64,000 nucleotides of DNA from Symbiodinium natans (Eukaryota > Sar > Dinophyceae > Suessiales > Symbiodiniaceae): contig CAJNDS010000968.1 of the NCBI GenBank assembly GCA_905221605.1, forward strand, positions 754,157-818,156, given 5' to 3'. The translations under genes and the position numbers were made by a program. Every line of letters starts with the position of its first letter. Position 1 is the first letter of the stretch. Shown piece by piece: positions 8,274-17,993 of this stretch. The notes under the pieces were generated by a model, which had not been told where the DNA came from, did no database searches, and saw nothing but the letters and a program-made list of their open reading frames with translations.

Positions 8274-8414
8274 GTTATCGGGTTCGGCACTTAGGGGGTC
8301 TACCAATAAGAGCGATTTCTGGTCCTACTGGTCCAGGTTTCCAAGCATTTAAATCTCGAAAGGATCGCCACGCAAAGGAAGCTCAAGGGCGTTCTACCCG
8401 CCTTATCTGAGGCC

Positions 8415-8445
8415 CCCCTAAACCCTAAACCCTAAACCCTAAACC
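8415..8445 (+). repeat. Telomere-like array (CCCTAAA)n, short
   Basis: About four units in M1 intron 9, 5' (in M1 sense) of the TTTAGGG array at 8201-8273, so the intron holds two opposed arrays. The rest of 8446-8734 has no recognised gene. Confidence 0.9.
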
Positions 8446-8734
8446 TGGGCCTTTTAAGGCCTTGTTCATGGTCGGCTTTCAGGGTCTCTCTGATTCTCGC
8501 GTCTACTAAAAGTTCAGGAGAACAGTTGGCTCTACTTGGGGGGCTTCCGACACTTCGGTGTGCTCTGTGGGTCTATGGTTCAGAGCGAATTCTGCATGCT
8601 ACAACCTAATTTCCGCTCCACCATTCGTTCCGGGTTGGAGTTGAAGTTTCACGGTTGCAGGGTTTAGGATTTAGCTTATTTGGCTTAGAGCTTACAGATA
8701 GGATTCAGAGAGCACTACTGCGCACGGAAAAAAC

Positions 8735-9070
8735 CGCAAAATCGCAAGCTCCCGGCCTTAATTCCTCGAGGTAGCTTGTATACCCCCGAATCATGGGCCC
8801 CCGATGCTCTAAGCCCTGTCGCTCCTCGACCTGCTTCACGTACGACTGCATGTCTCTGAGCCGCTGCTGGCGTGCGAAGGCATCCTGGAGGGACTTGGCA
8901 GACGAAGGAAGTATAAGGGGCTTTGGGCAGTGAATGCATGCGTTGAGCGCGCGCAGCCCCGTTTCGTGCATCCGAGCTTGGGAATGGTCAGCAAATTCCA
9001 GATCTCGAGGTACAGCCCGAGTGTCTCGGCTCCGTTCTCCAGGCTTCGGGAGACGACTCGATTTTGGCAG
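8735..9070 (-). CDS. Gene M1 exon 9 (putative), 112 codons
   Basis: The longest M1 exon. The frame is open from the acceptor GGTCCAG|CTG to a GT donor after DFA, exactly 112 codons, phase 0 at both ends. The peptide has a helical charged stretch (LQDAFARQQRLRDMQSYVKQ) and looks like ordinary cytoplasmic protein; no family was recognised. An in-frame stop just upstream of 9080 makes the acceptor at 9071 necessary. Confidence 0.65.
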
Positions 9071-9185
9071 CTGGACCTTTCAAGTCATGATGCGTGCCAT
9101 GCGGAGAGCACGCTTGCAGCAAGTTTGCCAGGGCTCGTCCTGCACGGAAGATCCAGAGCCCTAAGCCATGAAGGCCCAAAACCCT

Positions 9186-9280
9186 TAACCCTAAACCCTA
9201 AACTTGAGGCCCTAAACCCTAAACCCTAAACCCTAAACCCTAAACCCTAAACCCTAAACCCTAAACCCTAAAGCCTAAAC
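9186..9280 (+). repeat. Telomere-like array (CCCTAAA)n at a splice donor
   Basis: Fills the 5' half of M1 intron 8. In M1 sense the exon ends ...TTTTGCG and the intron starts GTTTAGG, so the array's own sequence forms the GT donor. Confidence 0.95.
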
Positions 9281-9345
9281 CGCAAAACGGCGGCTCCCAG
9301 AAGCAACCTTTTCAACCGCAAGGTAGCACTCACACCCACTACCTC
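9281..9345 (-). CDS. Gene M1 exon 8 (putative)
   Basis: 65 nt between acceptor GCCTAG|GAGG and donor GTTTAGG. It takes one base from exon 7 (phase 1) and then stays open for 21 codons (GSGCECYLAVEKVASGSRRF...). The exon is bracketed by CCCTAAA on the left and TTTAGGG on the right. Confidence 0.6.
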
Positions 9346-9429
9346 CTAGGCATCAGTCCCCTTTTTTTTGCAAGGATTGGTTTATTAGGGGTTTTTTTTT
9401 GCCACCCGCCTAGCAGACCCCCTATGGGA

Positions 9430-9519
9430 TTAGGGTTTAGGGTTTAGGGGTTAGGGTTTAGGGTTTAGGGTTTAGGGTTTAGGGTTTAGGGTTTAGGGTT
9501 TAGGGTTTAGGGTTTAGGG
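9430..9519 (+). repeat. Telomere-like array (TTTAGGG)n
   Basis: About 12 units in M1 intron 7. In M1 sense it reads CCCTAAA, toward the acceptor. Confidence 0.95.
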
Positions 9520-9580
9520 ACCCCTAGACCCGAAAACCTCTGCTCTGAACCCAGGAGAGTCTTAACCTCAACATCTCAAC

Positions 9581-9650
9581 GAAGGACTCCAGAAGCCCCC
9601 AAGGCCTCGTAAAGATCATGATGACAGCGATCCCAGGTTCGCTCAAAATC
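9581..9650 (-). CDS. Gene M1 exon 7 (putative)
   Basis: 70 nt, acceptor GATGCCAG|GAT, donor GTTGAG. Phase 0 in, phase 1 out. Peptide DFERTWDRCHHDLYEALGAS. No family recognised. Confidence 0.6.
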
Positions 9651-9668
9651 CTGGCATCTCCGGGGGTG

Positions 9669-9885
9669 CGTTTAGGGTTTAGGGTTTAGGGGTTCAGGGT
9701 TCAGGGTTCAGGGTTTAGGGTTCAGGGTTTAGGGTATAGGGTTCAGGGTTCAGGGTTCAGGGTTCAGGGTTCAGGGTTCAGGGTTCAGGGTTTGGGGTTT
9801 GGGGTTTAGGGTTTAGGGTTTTGGGTTTTGGGTTTTGGGTTTTGGGTTTTGGGTTTTGGGTTTGGGGTTTGGGGTTTGGGGTTTT
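9669..9885 (+). repeat. Degenerate telomere-like array (TTTAGGG, TTCAGGG, TTTTGGG, TTTGGGG)
   Basis: 217 bp drifting from TTTAGGG through TTCAGGG to TTTTGGG and TTTGGGG blocks. Homogeneous runs of each variant suggest local unit amplification. It sits 18 nt from the M1 intron 6 acceptor. From 9886 to 10212 lies unique sequence with scattered TTTAGGG and no supported gene. Confidence 0.9.
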
Positions 9886-10212
9886 GCTGCTTTCCCTGCG
9901 GGGTCTTCTTCTGGTTGTTTTGCTTCTTGACGGGTGTTTAGGGTTTGGGGGAACTGGAAAGCCTGTAGGCCATGCACTGAAAGAGGGCAAGCTTAGGGTC
10001 GGGGGGTGTGAGGGGTTTAGGGTTTGAGGAGTCGCAGTAGGCCAGATGCAAGAGGGTTTAGAGAAAAGGGGTTTGCTGCTTTTCGGCATTTGGGGGCGTC
10101 GTCGGGATACTGCCAAGAGTCCCGCCCTCAGTCCGGCTGCAAAAAGGCTTTCAGGGGGTTTAGGGTTTCGGGGGTTTAGGGTTGTAAGGTGCAGGGAAGA
10201 GTCGAGGGTATA

Positions 10213-10340
10213 AACCCTCAACCCTAAACCCTAAACCCGAAACCCGAAACCCGAAACCCTAAACCCTAAACCCTAAACCCTAAACCCCAAGCCCTGAAAC
10301 CCTAAAACCCCAAGCCCTGAAACTAAAACCCCAAACCCGC
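10213..10340 (+). repeat. Telomere-like array (CCCTAAA and CCCGAAA)n
   Basis: Starts 5 nt from the M1 intron 6 donor. Includes CCCGAAA and CCCCAAG variants. In M1 sense it reads TTTAGGG. Confidence 0.92.
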
Positions 10341-10345
10341 CCCAC

Positions 10346-10426
10346 CTTCTGCGGGACCGGCCGCGGGCTCGCGCGGCGCCCGCGTCGGGGCTCTGGAGGC
10401 GGCGACTCGGAGGACCCCTTGAGGCG
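10346..10426 (-). CDS. Gene M1 exon 6 (putative)
   Basis: 81 nt, exactly 27 codons, acceptor CTCTCAG|CGC and donor AAG|GTGGGG. Proline/arginine/serine-rich (RLKGSSESPPPEPRRGRRAS), probably disordered. Bracketed by CCCTAAA on the left and TTTGTAGGG on the right. Confidence 0.65.
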
Positions 10427-10480
10427 CTGAGAGTACTTGGGGACCTCGTTGGAGCCGAAGGCTTATTCTCTTTAGGCCAG

Positions 10481-10582
10481 GGTTTGTAGGGTTTGTAGGG
10501 TTTGTAGGGTTTGTAGGGTTTGTAGGGTTTGTAGGGTTTGTAGGGTTTGTAGGGTTTGTAGGGTTTCGGGTTTCGGGTTCAG
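10481..10582 (+). repeat. Variant telomere-like array (TTTGTAGGG)n
   Basis: About nine near-perfect copies of the nonamer TTTGTAGGG, then TTTCGGG. A homogeneous array of a unit longer than the telomere heptamer, inside M1 intron 5 near the acceptor. Confidence 0.95.
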
Positions 10583-10909
10583 GGCAGGCTTAGGGGGCTT
10601 GGAGGGCTTAGGGGGTTTAGGGGGGGTTGGGAGGGTTTAGGGTTTGGGGCTGCTAGGACTTGCTTCGGTTTTGGGGAATTCGAGATGATGGGGCTTGAAT
10701 GGGGTTCGTGTTCAGGATACCGACAGAGTCGCTCCGGTTGCATGATCTATTTGGGGGGGGGGGGGGGGCTTTCGGGGCCTGAGGGGGTTGAGGGCATAGT
10801 AGTGGAGCTGAGCCTGAGCTCTACAGTTGTTCGCTGCACCGTTTTGTTGAAGGGCGGCAGCGGGTCCTATGCTAAAGCCCCCCCCTGATCCCTACATTGG
10901 CCCTACATC

Positions 10910-10975
10910 CTGGCTATGGCCGCGGCTGACATGGGACATCCGGCGAGCCCGGTCGTGCGATCGTTGTAGACCTGG
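10910..10975 (-). CDS. Gene M1 exon 5 (putative)
   Basis: 66 nt, 22 codons in phase 0, acceptor GCCTCAG|CCA. The intron would begin GATGTAGG, a GA donor of the kind reported in dinoflagellates. A second frame is also open, so the assignment rests on phase agreement with the neighbours. Confidence 0.5.
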
Positions 10976-11333
10976 CTGAGGCGCCAGAACTACTCTTCGC
11001 TTAAGAACCTCCCCCAACAAAAACGATAATCCCTATAATGCCCTTATAAGGAAGAATACTTTGATTTTTTGGGGGTTCTTAAGCAAGTCGTGGAGAGCTT
11101 CACGACCACGCCCTTCAGGAAAGGTCGCCCGAGGCTCAGCATGTCGATTCAAGCACCCCCCAAACCCTGAGACTCTCACATGCCCATCATCATGAACTCG
11201 AAATCCGAAGGCTTCGTTTCTCAGCAACCATGATGGTCCATGTACCTGAATCCCTAAATTCTGAGCACCCCTTCACACCATGAGCCCCTCTCAACACCAA
11301 GACGCCAAGAAAGCCACCCAAGGAAATGCGAAC

Positions 11334-11408
11334 CCCAAACCCTAAACCCTAAACCCTAAACCCTAAACCCCTAAACCCCTAAAACCCTAAACCCCTAAAC
11401 CCCTAAAC
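11334..11408 (+). repeat. Telomere-like array (CCCTAAA and CCCCTAAA)n
   Basis: Seven bases from the M1 exon 4 donor; TTTAGGG in M1 sense. Confidence 0.93.
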
Positions 11409-11415
11409 CGCCGGC

Positions 11416-11524
11416 CTGTGAAAGCCTGGTCATCAGGGTGTCCTCCTGGCCCCCTTCCTCCGCTCCCTCCTCCTGCTTCGTAGAGGATTTGGGGCTGGTG
11501 CGGGCCTGGGCCCTGATCTTCCCG
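11416..11524 (-). CDS. Gene M1 exon 4 (putative)
   Basis: 109 nt, acceptor ACCACACAG|C and GC donor CACAG|GCCGGC. After one base completing the previous codon, 36 codons are open: basic then acidic (KIRAQARTSPKSSTKQEEGA), probably a disordered linker. No domain seen. Confidence 0.65.
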
Positions 11525-11537
11525 CTGTGTGGTTTAG

Positions 11538-11696
11538 TGCTTACTAATAATCATAACAAAAATAAGAATAATAATAACAATAACAATAATAACAATAATA
11601 ACAATAATAACAATAATAACAATAATAATAACAATGATAAGAATAATAACAATAATCATAATGATAATAGTGATAATAATAATGATAATAATAACT
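11538..11696 (+). repeat. AT-rich trinucleotide microsatellite (AAT/AAC)n
   Basis: Runs of AAT and AAC with a few ATG/AAG interruptions, inside M1 intron 3. The asparagine-rich frame across it is an artefact of the repeat. Confidence 0.95.
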
Positions 11697-11920
11697 TAAT
11701 AGGGTCTAGGGTCGAGGCGTTTCGGTCCAACTGCAGCTGAAGTAGACCAAACCCCAGGCTCCTTGTCGCGTAAAAGCTCCAAGAAGCTACCCCCCCCCTG
11801 CATTAGGGCTTCCTTGCTGAGTTCATAAGCCCACAAAAAGTGTACACTTCTAGTTTTGTAGAGATTCTAGTACCCCCAAAAGGTGTGAAGTGTGCTCATT
11901 CAGCTACTGAGAGGGGAAAC

Positions 11921-12092
11921 AAACCCTAAACCCTAAACCCTGAACCCTGAAAGCTTCCAACCCACATCCTGCACCTTTCACACCTAAGCGGAACCCAGCC
12001 TTCCCTCTACTGACCCTAAGCCCTAAACCCTAAACCCGTTTTGCAAACCCTAAACCCTAAACCCTAAACAATAAACCCTAAATCCTAAACCT
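11921..12092 (+). repeat. Telomere-like units (CCCTAAA)n, interrupted
   Basis: Two short clusters (about 11921-11950 and 12017-12092) in M1 intron 3, with TTTAGGG sense in M1 orientation. Confidence 0.88.
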
Positions 12093-12191
12093 CCGGAGGA
12101 AGATGTGGCACCCAATGCCTCCCCAAAACGAAACCCCTCAAGCCCTTCTGCTTGAGCTCCGCAGGCCCCCCTACCTTGCCGTATGGCTATC

Positions 12192-12287
12192 TGGTCGAAA
12201 TTAGGGTCCCCTTTTGGGTACCCTGCATAAGCGGAGCTGCCTTATAAGAAGGACCCCAAAAGGGACCATATTTTGGAGAAGTGACCA
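12192..12287. mobile_element. Hairpin element E2 (MITE-like)
   Basis: About 96 bp with ends TGGTCGAA...GTGACCA and an inner pair around GGGTCCC/GGGACC. Flanked by TC on both sides, a possible 2-bp target duplication. Same family as the elements at 38840 and 58411. Confidence 0.5.
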
Positions 12288-12366
12288 TCTGTTCTTGCTT
12301 GTTGGCCAACTTTCGAAGGCACAGCTACCTTCAACCCCAGAAACATGAGTTTTGAAGAACTCCTAC

Positions 12367-12404
12367 CTTCTTGCACGCCCGACCCCCGCGGCCCCAAACG
12401 TTCC
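12367..12404 (-). CDS. Gene M1 exon 3 (putative microexon)
   Basis: 38 nt between GCATTCAG| and AAG|GTAGGA, both good splice matches. Phase 0 in, two bases out, which exon 4 completes. Confidence 0.55.
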
Positions 12405-12469
12405 CTGAATGCCGAAGCCTAAACCCACAGAAGCCCAAAGCCCGATATACACCAAAATAGGTGTAGCTA

Positions 12470-12880
12470 GGATATACGCACACATGTATGTAATATCCAG
12501 TATCTAACAATATAGATACACACACACACATATATAATACTTAATGATGTATAGTATTTTGTATACTAACTAGAAATGTATTTTGCTACCACATATGAAA
12601 ATATCGTATTATATATATATATATATATGGTGTACAATCAATAATGTGCAACATATACCACCTAATATAAACAGATATTTATAATATCATCTAGAAAATG
12701 TCGTATATCATGTATAATATAGAAACATTCCATATTATATTTATATGTAACCATCTCTAGCACATATTTTCAATAATTCATACAGATTTATAGATATACA
12801 TATATATATGTATATATATATATTACTCCATATGATGCTATGATATGATATATGGTATATGGTATATGAAAAATGCTATC
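12470..12880 (+). repeat. AT-rich region with TA microsatellites
   Basis: About 400 bp of ATATGTA-type sequence within M1 intron 2; no frame or array of note. Confidence 0.9.
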
Positions 12881-12889
12881 ATGCCAAAC

Positions 12890-12971
12890 CGTTTCCTCTG
12901 CGGGCTTCTCTGGCGACGCGGCTGCTGCGGGCGACGTTGATGCCGCTGCCACCGGCGACGGGTTCCGCAGG
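12890..12971 (-). CDS. Gene M1 exon 2 (putative)
   Basis: 82 nt, acceptor ACGCCAG|C, donor GTTTGG. One base plus 27 codons. Ala/Pro/Ser-rich (LRNPSPVAAASTSPAAAASP), probably disordered. Compatible with exon 3. Confidence 0.55.
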
Positions 12972-13182
12972 CTGGCGTTGCCTCAGTGAAGGGTTGGGTG
13001 TAGGGTGTACGGTTTGGGGTTTAGGGTGAATGGCTTCTTTCCGAAGGGGCAAGGGGAGTTCAGAACTTTGGGGTTTTGGGCTTTCAGGGCCTTAGGGTAG
13101 GATGCCAATGGTCTAGGGTTTTAGGCTATATTTAAAGGCTTGGAGGGTCAAGTTCAGAAGGCTTCCCTGGGGTTATTGGAGC

Positions 13183-13216
13183 CTTCTCTTGCAGGGCTGC
13201 GAGACTTGTTCAAGGC
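13183..13216 (-). CDS. Gene M1 exon 1 (putative, 5'-most seen)
   Basis: 34 nt between CTTCTAG| and a GC donor AGAAG|GCTCC. Leaves two bases that exon 2 can complete. Short, so support is mainly from splice sites and phase. Confidence 0.35.
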
Positions 13217-13321
13217 CTAGAAGGAGGAGCCTAGATTGTGGCGGGGCCGTTGGCAACTGTGAAACCCCAAAGAAGGCATTCTCAACCCCAAAAGTAGGCT
13301 TCCAAAAACCTCAACCCTCCA

Positions 13322-13368
13322 TCCTAAACCCTAAACCCTAAACCCTAAACCCTAAACCCTAAGCCCCC
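13322..13368 (+). repeat. Telomere-like array (CCCTAAA)n
   Basis: About six units. To the right, 13450-13540 is an AT-rich AAT/ATA microsatellite. Confidence 0.92.
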
Positions 13369-13639
13369 CTACCTACGAGCTCGGTGTGCTTTTCGGGCTG
13401 CCTGCTTAGCTGGCATCGCCTTGCGCGGTTCTATACTCCCCTTAGAACCTTAATAAATATAATAACACTAATAATAATAACAATAATAATACGAAAAATA
13501 CTAATCATAATAACAATAGTATTAAAAATAATAATAAATTATGTTGAACATCCTCTTGGGTTTTATATGAACAGAAATAAATAAAGAATTCCCAAAAGGG
13601 GGGAGGGAAAGTGTTGGGAGGGAAACCAAATTGAAACAG

Positions 13640-13740
13640 TGCGTCTGCAAAGGGGTTCCCGTCACGTGGCAAGGCTCGCGGTGGTACATGTCTACGTTGA
13701 GCACCAAGTGGCGCATGAACACAACATGAAAACCGCACAG
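13640..13740 (-). CDS. Exon-like open block, minus strand
   Basis: Open frame with ordinary composition (FMRHLVLNVDMYHREPCHVT). No splice sites are certain. It may be an upstream exon of M1. The following 13745-14020 holds nothing I can support. Confidence 0.3.
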
Positions 13741-14020
13741 AACCTAAACCATAACCTCAACCTTACAAACATCGGCACCATTAAAGCGCTGTGCAAATGA
13801 ATCAGGCAGTTTGAGTCATCAGCCCTCAAACCGGCCCTGCCTTCCCATTCCCCCTTCCTTCCTTTTCCTGCGCTGCACCCGCTCAGCGCATCAGGCACGC
13901 GTCGGGCGCGGCATGCCGTGAAACTTTGGGTCAGGCCCCCAGCATAAACAGGACCCTGGTAGTATTCTCACTATAGCTAGGTCTTGCGCAGACGACTACA
14001 GTACTGCACGGGGGCCTCAC

Positions 14021-14066
14021 CTGCCTGAGCATGCTGCATCTTTGGAGCGGGCTCTGTTCGGCGCAT
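14021..14066 (-). CDS. Possible first exon (ATG to GTGAGG donor)
   Basis: ATG at 14066 starts MRRTEPAPKMQHAQA, then AGGCAG|GTGAGG, a strong donor. Could be the start of M1 or of another minus gene. Confidence 0.4.
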
Positions 14067-14094
14067 GGAACCAAACCATGATATTCGGGTCGCT

Positions 14095-14170
14095 GTCATT
14101 AGGGAGTCCTACTATTTGGGGGTTTAGGTTACTTGGTAGGGGTCCCTCATTTTCGTAAACTCCCAGATTG
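14095..14170. mobile_element. Hairpin family B, degenerate copy B3
   Basis: Right half matches family B (GGGGTCCCTCATTTTCGTAAAC); left end decayed. Confidence 0.4.
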
Positions 14171-14440
14171 GGCCGCCAGCTCGGATGTGGCTCAAGAGTT
14201 TGGGGGTTTTAGCCTTCGAACCAAGCTCAACTCCTCGGCCGTCCAGTCTGAAGCCTCACCCTAACTTTTACACAGCCGCTCGTTTTGTACAGGGATGGGG
14301 CAGAGAGGTGACGACCGGCTTCCTACTGGAGGCACAGCTTAAGTCTGGCTGGCTTTCAGGGGAACAAAAATCCAGCATAAACCTTGGTGTCTCAAGGGGT
14401 CTAGTCTCGCATCAGTCTAGTCTTGGCCCCCAAGCAATGC

Positions 14441-14547
14441 GGGGGTTCATGACATTAGGGGTGCCCCTTTTATACCCTACATCGAGTAGAATCCCCTTAA
14501 AGAACCCCCCAAAAAGGGTAGGTACCCCTATCTTCGGAAAGCCCCCA
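14441..14547. mobile_element. Hairpin family B, copy B6
   Basis: Ends GGGGGTTCATGA and TCTTCGGAAAGCCCCC pair imperfectly; inner AGGGGTGCCCC / GGTACCCC also pair. About 107 bp. Confidence 0.5.
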
Positions 14548-14604
14548 GAAACGAATAAAATACCAGGCTTATAGGGATCCGAGCCCTGGCCCAGAAATCG
14601 TCTG

Positions 14605-14691
14605 CTACAACTCCTCTTCCTCGCCCTCTTCCTCCTCGGGCGACGTGCAAGTCATCTCCTCGGCTCGACTTGTGTCGCTGCTGGTGGCCAT
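14605..14691 (-). CDS. Short acidic ORF or exon
   Basis: ATG at 14691 to TAG at 14605, 28 codons, serine/threonine then Glu-rich (MATSSDTSRAEEMTCTSPEE). Could be a first exon ending at GAGGAAGAG or a small complete ORF. Confidence 0.35.
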   Translation of the reverse strand: MATSSDTSRAEEMTCTSPEEEEGEEEEL

Positions 14692-15003
14692 GGAAGCAGC
14701 ATGCAAAGAGTTCCAAGGCCCCTAAAAAGAAACCCCCACGCAGAGGGGCCAAGCAGGGTTGCAGGTCCAAGCGTCTCTCTTCTTAAAGGCCGTGAAGCCT
14801 GACTAAATCGAGACTGGGTTCGGGCCTTAGGGGGGGAGGGGGGGGGGTTTGCAGGCTTGGAGGGCGTACCTTAAGAACCCCCAAAAACCCTCCTTGTTTG
14901 TTTCTTAAGGCCACAAGGTGTGATGTGGCAAGAACCTGCCAAGAGTGAGGTGTCCCTATTAGCCTCCCCTGTTCTTCCATGAGCTCCGGGCATGGCCCTT
15001 TAT

Positions 15004-15092
15004 TTAGGGTTTAGGGTTTAGGGTTTAGGGTTTAGGGTTTAGGGTTTAGGGTTTAGGGTTTAGGGTTTAGGGTTTAGGGTTTAGGGTTTAGG
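15004..15092 (+). repeat. Telomere-like array (TTTAGGG)n
   Basis: About 12.5 perfect units. Followed at 15138-15182 by an 18-T run and an 18-G run, a purine/pyrimidine junction. Confidence 0.95.
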
Positions 15093-15590
15093 GCTAGAGA
15101 AGGCAAAGGGTTTGTGTCCCGGTTGTTGTCTTGTCGTTTTTTTTTTTTTTTTTGGGGGGGGGGGGGGGGGTTGGGGGGGGTTTTGCCGGATTGTTTTGCT
15201 TTTGCCTTTGCTGCCTGCTAGGGCCTTCTTTTTGAGCCCTTTTGGGCCTCGTCGCAGGACCTTTTCAGGCTCTTGCGTGCAGGGGTCTTACAGCGAAAGT
15301 CTATGGCTATGGCGCTGAGCTCGGGGAATGGGTTCAGTGTACAGGCCATACTCTCCCCACCGAAACCAGGTTTAGGTCCGTTTAGGTTTAGGGTTGAGGG
15401 ATGTTGAGGGTGTGGGGTCTTTCCCTGTGTTGTTCTTTACCACAAGATGTGCCGGGGCCTTGGGTGATCCGATCCTCGGCCAACTCCGCGCCCGCAGGGT
15501 GCACGTACCAGAGCCTGCTTTGGGGAGCTGGGGCTCAGGTGGTTTCGGAGGTTTAGAGACGCAGGAGTGACGAGAAGCACTTTTAAGGGA

Positions 15591-15689
15591 CTTGGTAGCC
15601 CAGTAACCCTATTCTTACAAGGGTACCCTTTGGGGGTTTTTTACTTTGTACCAAAAACAGGGAAGAAAAGGTACCACTGGGCTACCAAG
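15591..15689. mobile_element. Hairpin family C, copy C1
   Basis: 14-bp perfect terminal inverted repeat CTTGGTAGCCCAGT / ACTGGGCTACCAAG, 99 bp. No clear target duplication. Confidence 0.65.
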
Positions 15690-16308
15690 AGGATCTTATC
15701 CCCTCCCCCTTCCCCCCCCCCCACCCCAAACTTAGATGTCCCAATCTAAACCTTTCAGGCTGTGAAGGGCCTCTAGTGGTTACGGGTGACTTAAAGGGTT
15801 TTGTGCCTCCGTTGAATGCAGACGGAGGTGCATTTTATAGATCTTGCAGGTATTTTCCTAAGGCTTGCGGTTTCGTTTCTAGGGCTCTTAGGCCAAGTTC
15901 TGCACCCGGAGAGTCGCAAGCACCAGGCAGGCGAGTAGCTTCGTCTGAGGGTGGTGGTGATAGCCGACGCACTCCTGAGATGTTTTGTGGTTTGGGGCTT
16001 TAGGTTGGGGCTTCGAGCCGACAGCGTAAGCCCTCAACACTACCTGGCCTGTACGTGAATGAGGGAGCTTGCCAGTAAGGCAAACAGAAATCCAGGTCAC
16101 CAGGTCAACTATAGTCCCAGTTCTGTCTTCTGTCCTTTCTGTATGTCCAGCCCGGTTTCCTCCAAGGTCTGGGCCGTAACTTCAGGCTTAGGGTTCAGGG
16201 AGACCAGTCGCGTAGGCCTATGTTGGTGATGCTCGGCTCGCTGTACTTGAGGGGCTCGGAGGCTGGGCGTGTCGGGCGGGCTCCTGTAACCCTAAACCGT
16301 AAGCTCAC

Positions 16309-16357
16309 AACGCAGCTGGGCTTCTTCATTCTCGTCGCAGAAGAGCTTGGCTTCGTC
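16309..16357 (-). CDS. Exon-like block with GTGAGC donor
   Basis: 49 nt between TCCCCAG|GAC and GCGTT|GTGAGC. Open frame DEAKLFCDENEEAQLR. Gene membership unknown. Confidence 0.45.
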
Positions 16358-16450
16358 CTGGGGACACTCCGTTGAGCCACCCTAAGGCCTTAAACCCGAA
16401 AGCTGACCACAAAACCACAGAACCCTAAACCCTTTTTGCTTCAGGGCTCC

Positions 16451-16483
16451 TAACCCTAAACCCTAAACCCTAAACCCTAAACC
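16451..16483 (+). repeat. Telomere-like array (CCCTAAA)n
   Basis: Four to five units. Between 16490 and 17900 I see only a family-A half hairpin at 16675, a TA microsatellite (17430-17540) and a pyrimidine tract (17735-17860). Confidence 0.9.
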
Positions 16484-17429
16484 TTCGACCCTCCTCTGCA
16501 CGTCAGCTTCAGGAGGCACCTTGGGGGTAAAAGCCCCCTGAAGCCGCTCTTCGGAGTTCAGGGATGCTCTGAACTTCGACCCCCACCGTCCTGCGTGGGA
16601 AACTTTAGCCACACCCGCGCACCCGAAAATGCCTCACCAAGGCTGAGACAGGAGGGTTTCAGTTGGTCAGTTGGGATGCTCCCCCCTGAAACTAACAGTC
16701 TTGCATAGGGATTGTCGTTCCCTCCCCCCAAAAAACAAAAAAATCCTATTACTTCAGGCCTTAGATTCTGGGGGGCGCTATGTGGGGAGGTTCGGGCAAT
16801 TTCGGGCGACTCACACATGGTTCGCGCCCTCAAATCCACCTCTCGCCCCTATACACCCATTTCAAGATCCTGCGTCTCTGGCCTACATCGGGTTTTGAGG
16901 TTTGGCAAAACCCTGAACCCTATTCCCCTAAGTCCCCCACCCCGGGTATCCTCGGGAGTCTGCGGGGCTTCGGTTGGTTCTAGGTCCCACTTCTGGTCCT
17001 TTCCTTGTGGGGTGCTTCCGAAATCCTTCTATATAACACTTTTTTTTTTGCCTACACACAGAATCGGGCGTGTTTGGGATGAAGTGGCGAGGATTGCAAG
17101 GCACCCCTTCGCCCCCCCCCTGCCTTGTCTGTGCTCTTCCGGTAGTTGCAGACCCGGCTGGGCTTCATGTCCTCCTTGCGGTTTAGGGGTATAGGCTTTA
17201 AGTGAAAGCTACTGGTGGAACTGCATAGGTGAAGGGGTTGGGGGCCACGGGATGCACGAACTCTAGCTGGGTGGCTTGGTGTTTGTTTTGTTTCGCCACC
17301 CGCAGGGTTCAGGGTTCCAGCTGTGTTTTCTTTGGCCACCCGTATAGCAAAGCTCCGCAGGGTCAGGGTTCGAGCAGAGAGCTCAGAGGTTTCAAATATG
17401 TAAATTATGTTTATGTAGATGTACATGTA

Positions 17430-17433
17430 TGCG

Positions 17434-17480
<47 letters not shown>

Positions 17481-17540
17481 TTATTTATTTATTTTTGTAT
17501 ATATATATATATATTTATTTATTTATTTATTGTTTTATTC
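17430..17540 (+). repeat. (TA)n and TTTA microsatellite
   Basis: Long TA runs interrupted by GTA and TTTATTTA. Confidence 0.95.
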
Positions 17541-17909
17541 ATGTTTTCTGTATTGATTCATGATCTATATTATGGCTTTCTTTATGCAGAATACGACCCG
17601 ATGAGGTCAGCAACAAGGCGTGCCAGTCAGCCCCTTCTCAAGCAGCATGCTGCCGAATCTTCTCCTCCTGAACTTCTTTTCTCTGAGCCGGTTTTGGGCT
17701 TACTTACTTCCTAAGCCCTCTCCTTCTCTCTCCTTTTTCTTTCTTTCTTTCTTTCCATCTTTCTTTCCTTCGCACTTGACCTTCTCCCCTTCTCTCTCTC
17801 TCTCTCCCCCTCTCTCTCCCCCTCTCCCCCTCTCTCTCTGTCTCTAGCTCTCTCTCGCTCGTGAACTCCGGACTCCAAATGCCCGAAACCGCTAAGCCCA
17901 CATTTCAAC

Positions 17910-17993
17910 CGATCCGTAGAAGGCCGAGGGCACCGCGCAGCAGGCCACGCCGAGCAGCAGCCAACAGACACCGGGCAGGGAGACGCCGCGCAT
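17910..17993 (-). CDS. First exon encoding a signal peptide
   Basis: ATG at 17993 opens 28 codons: MRGVSLPGVCWLLLGVACCA then VPSAFYGS, then a GTTGAA donor. A short n-region, a hydrophobic Leu/Val/Cys core and a likely VPSA cleavage site make a textbook signal peptide, so the protein is probably secreted or membrane-targeted. Later exons (lower coordinates) were not identified. Confidence 0.5.

Noticed and set aside
11538-11740. Asparagine-rich ORF on the plus strand
   Set aside because: Product of the AAT/AAC microsatellite.
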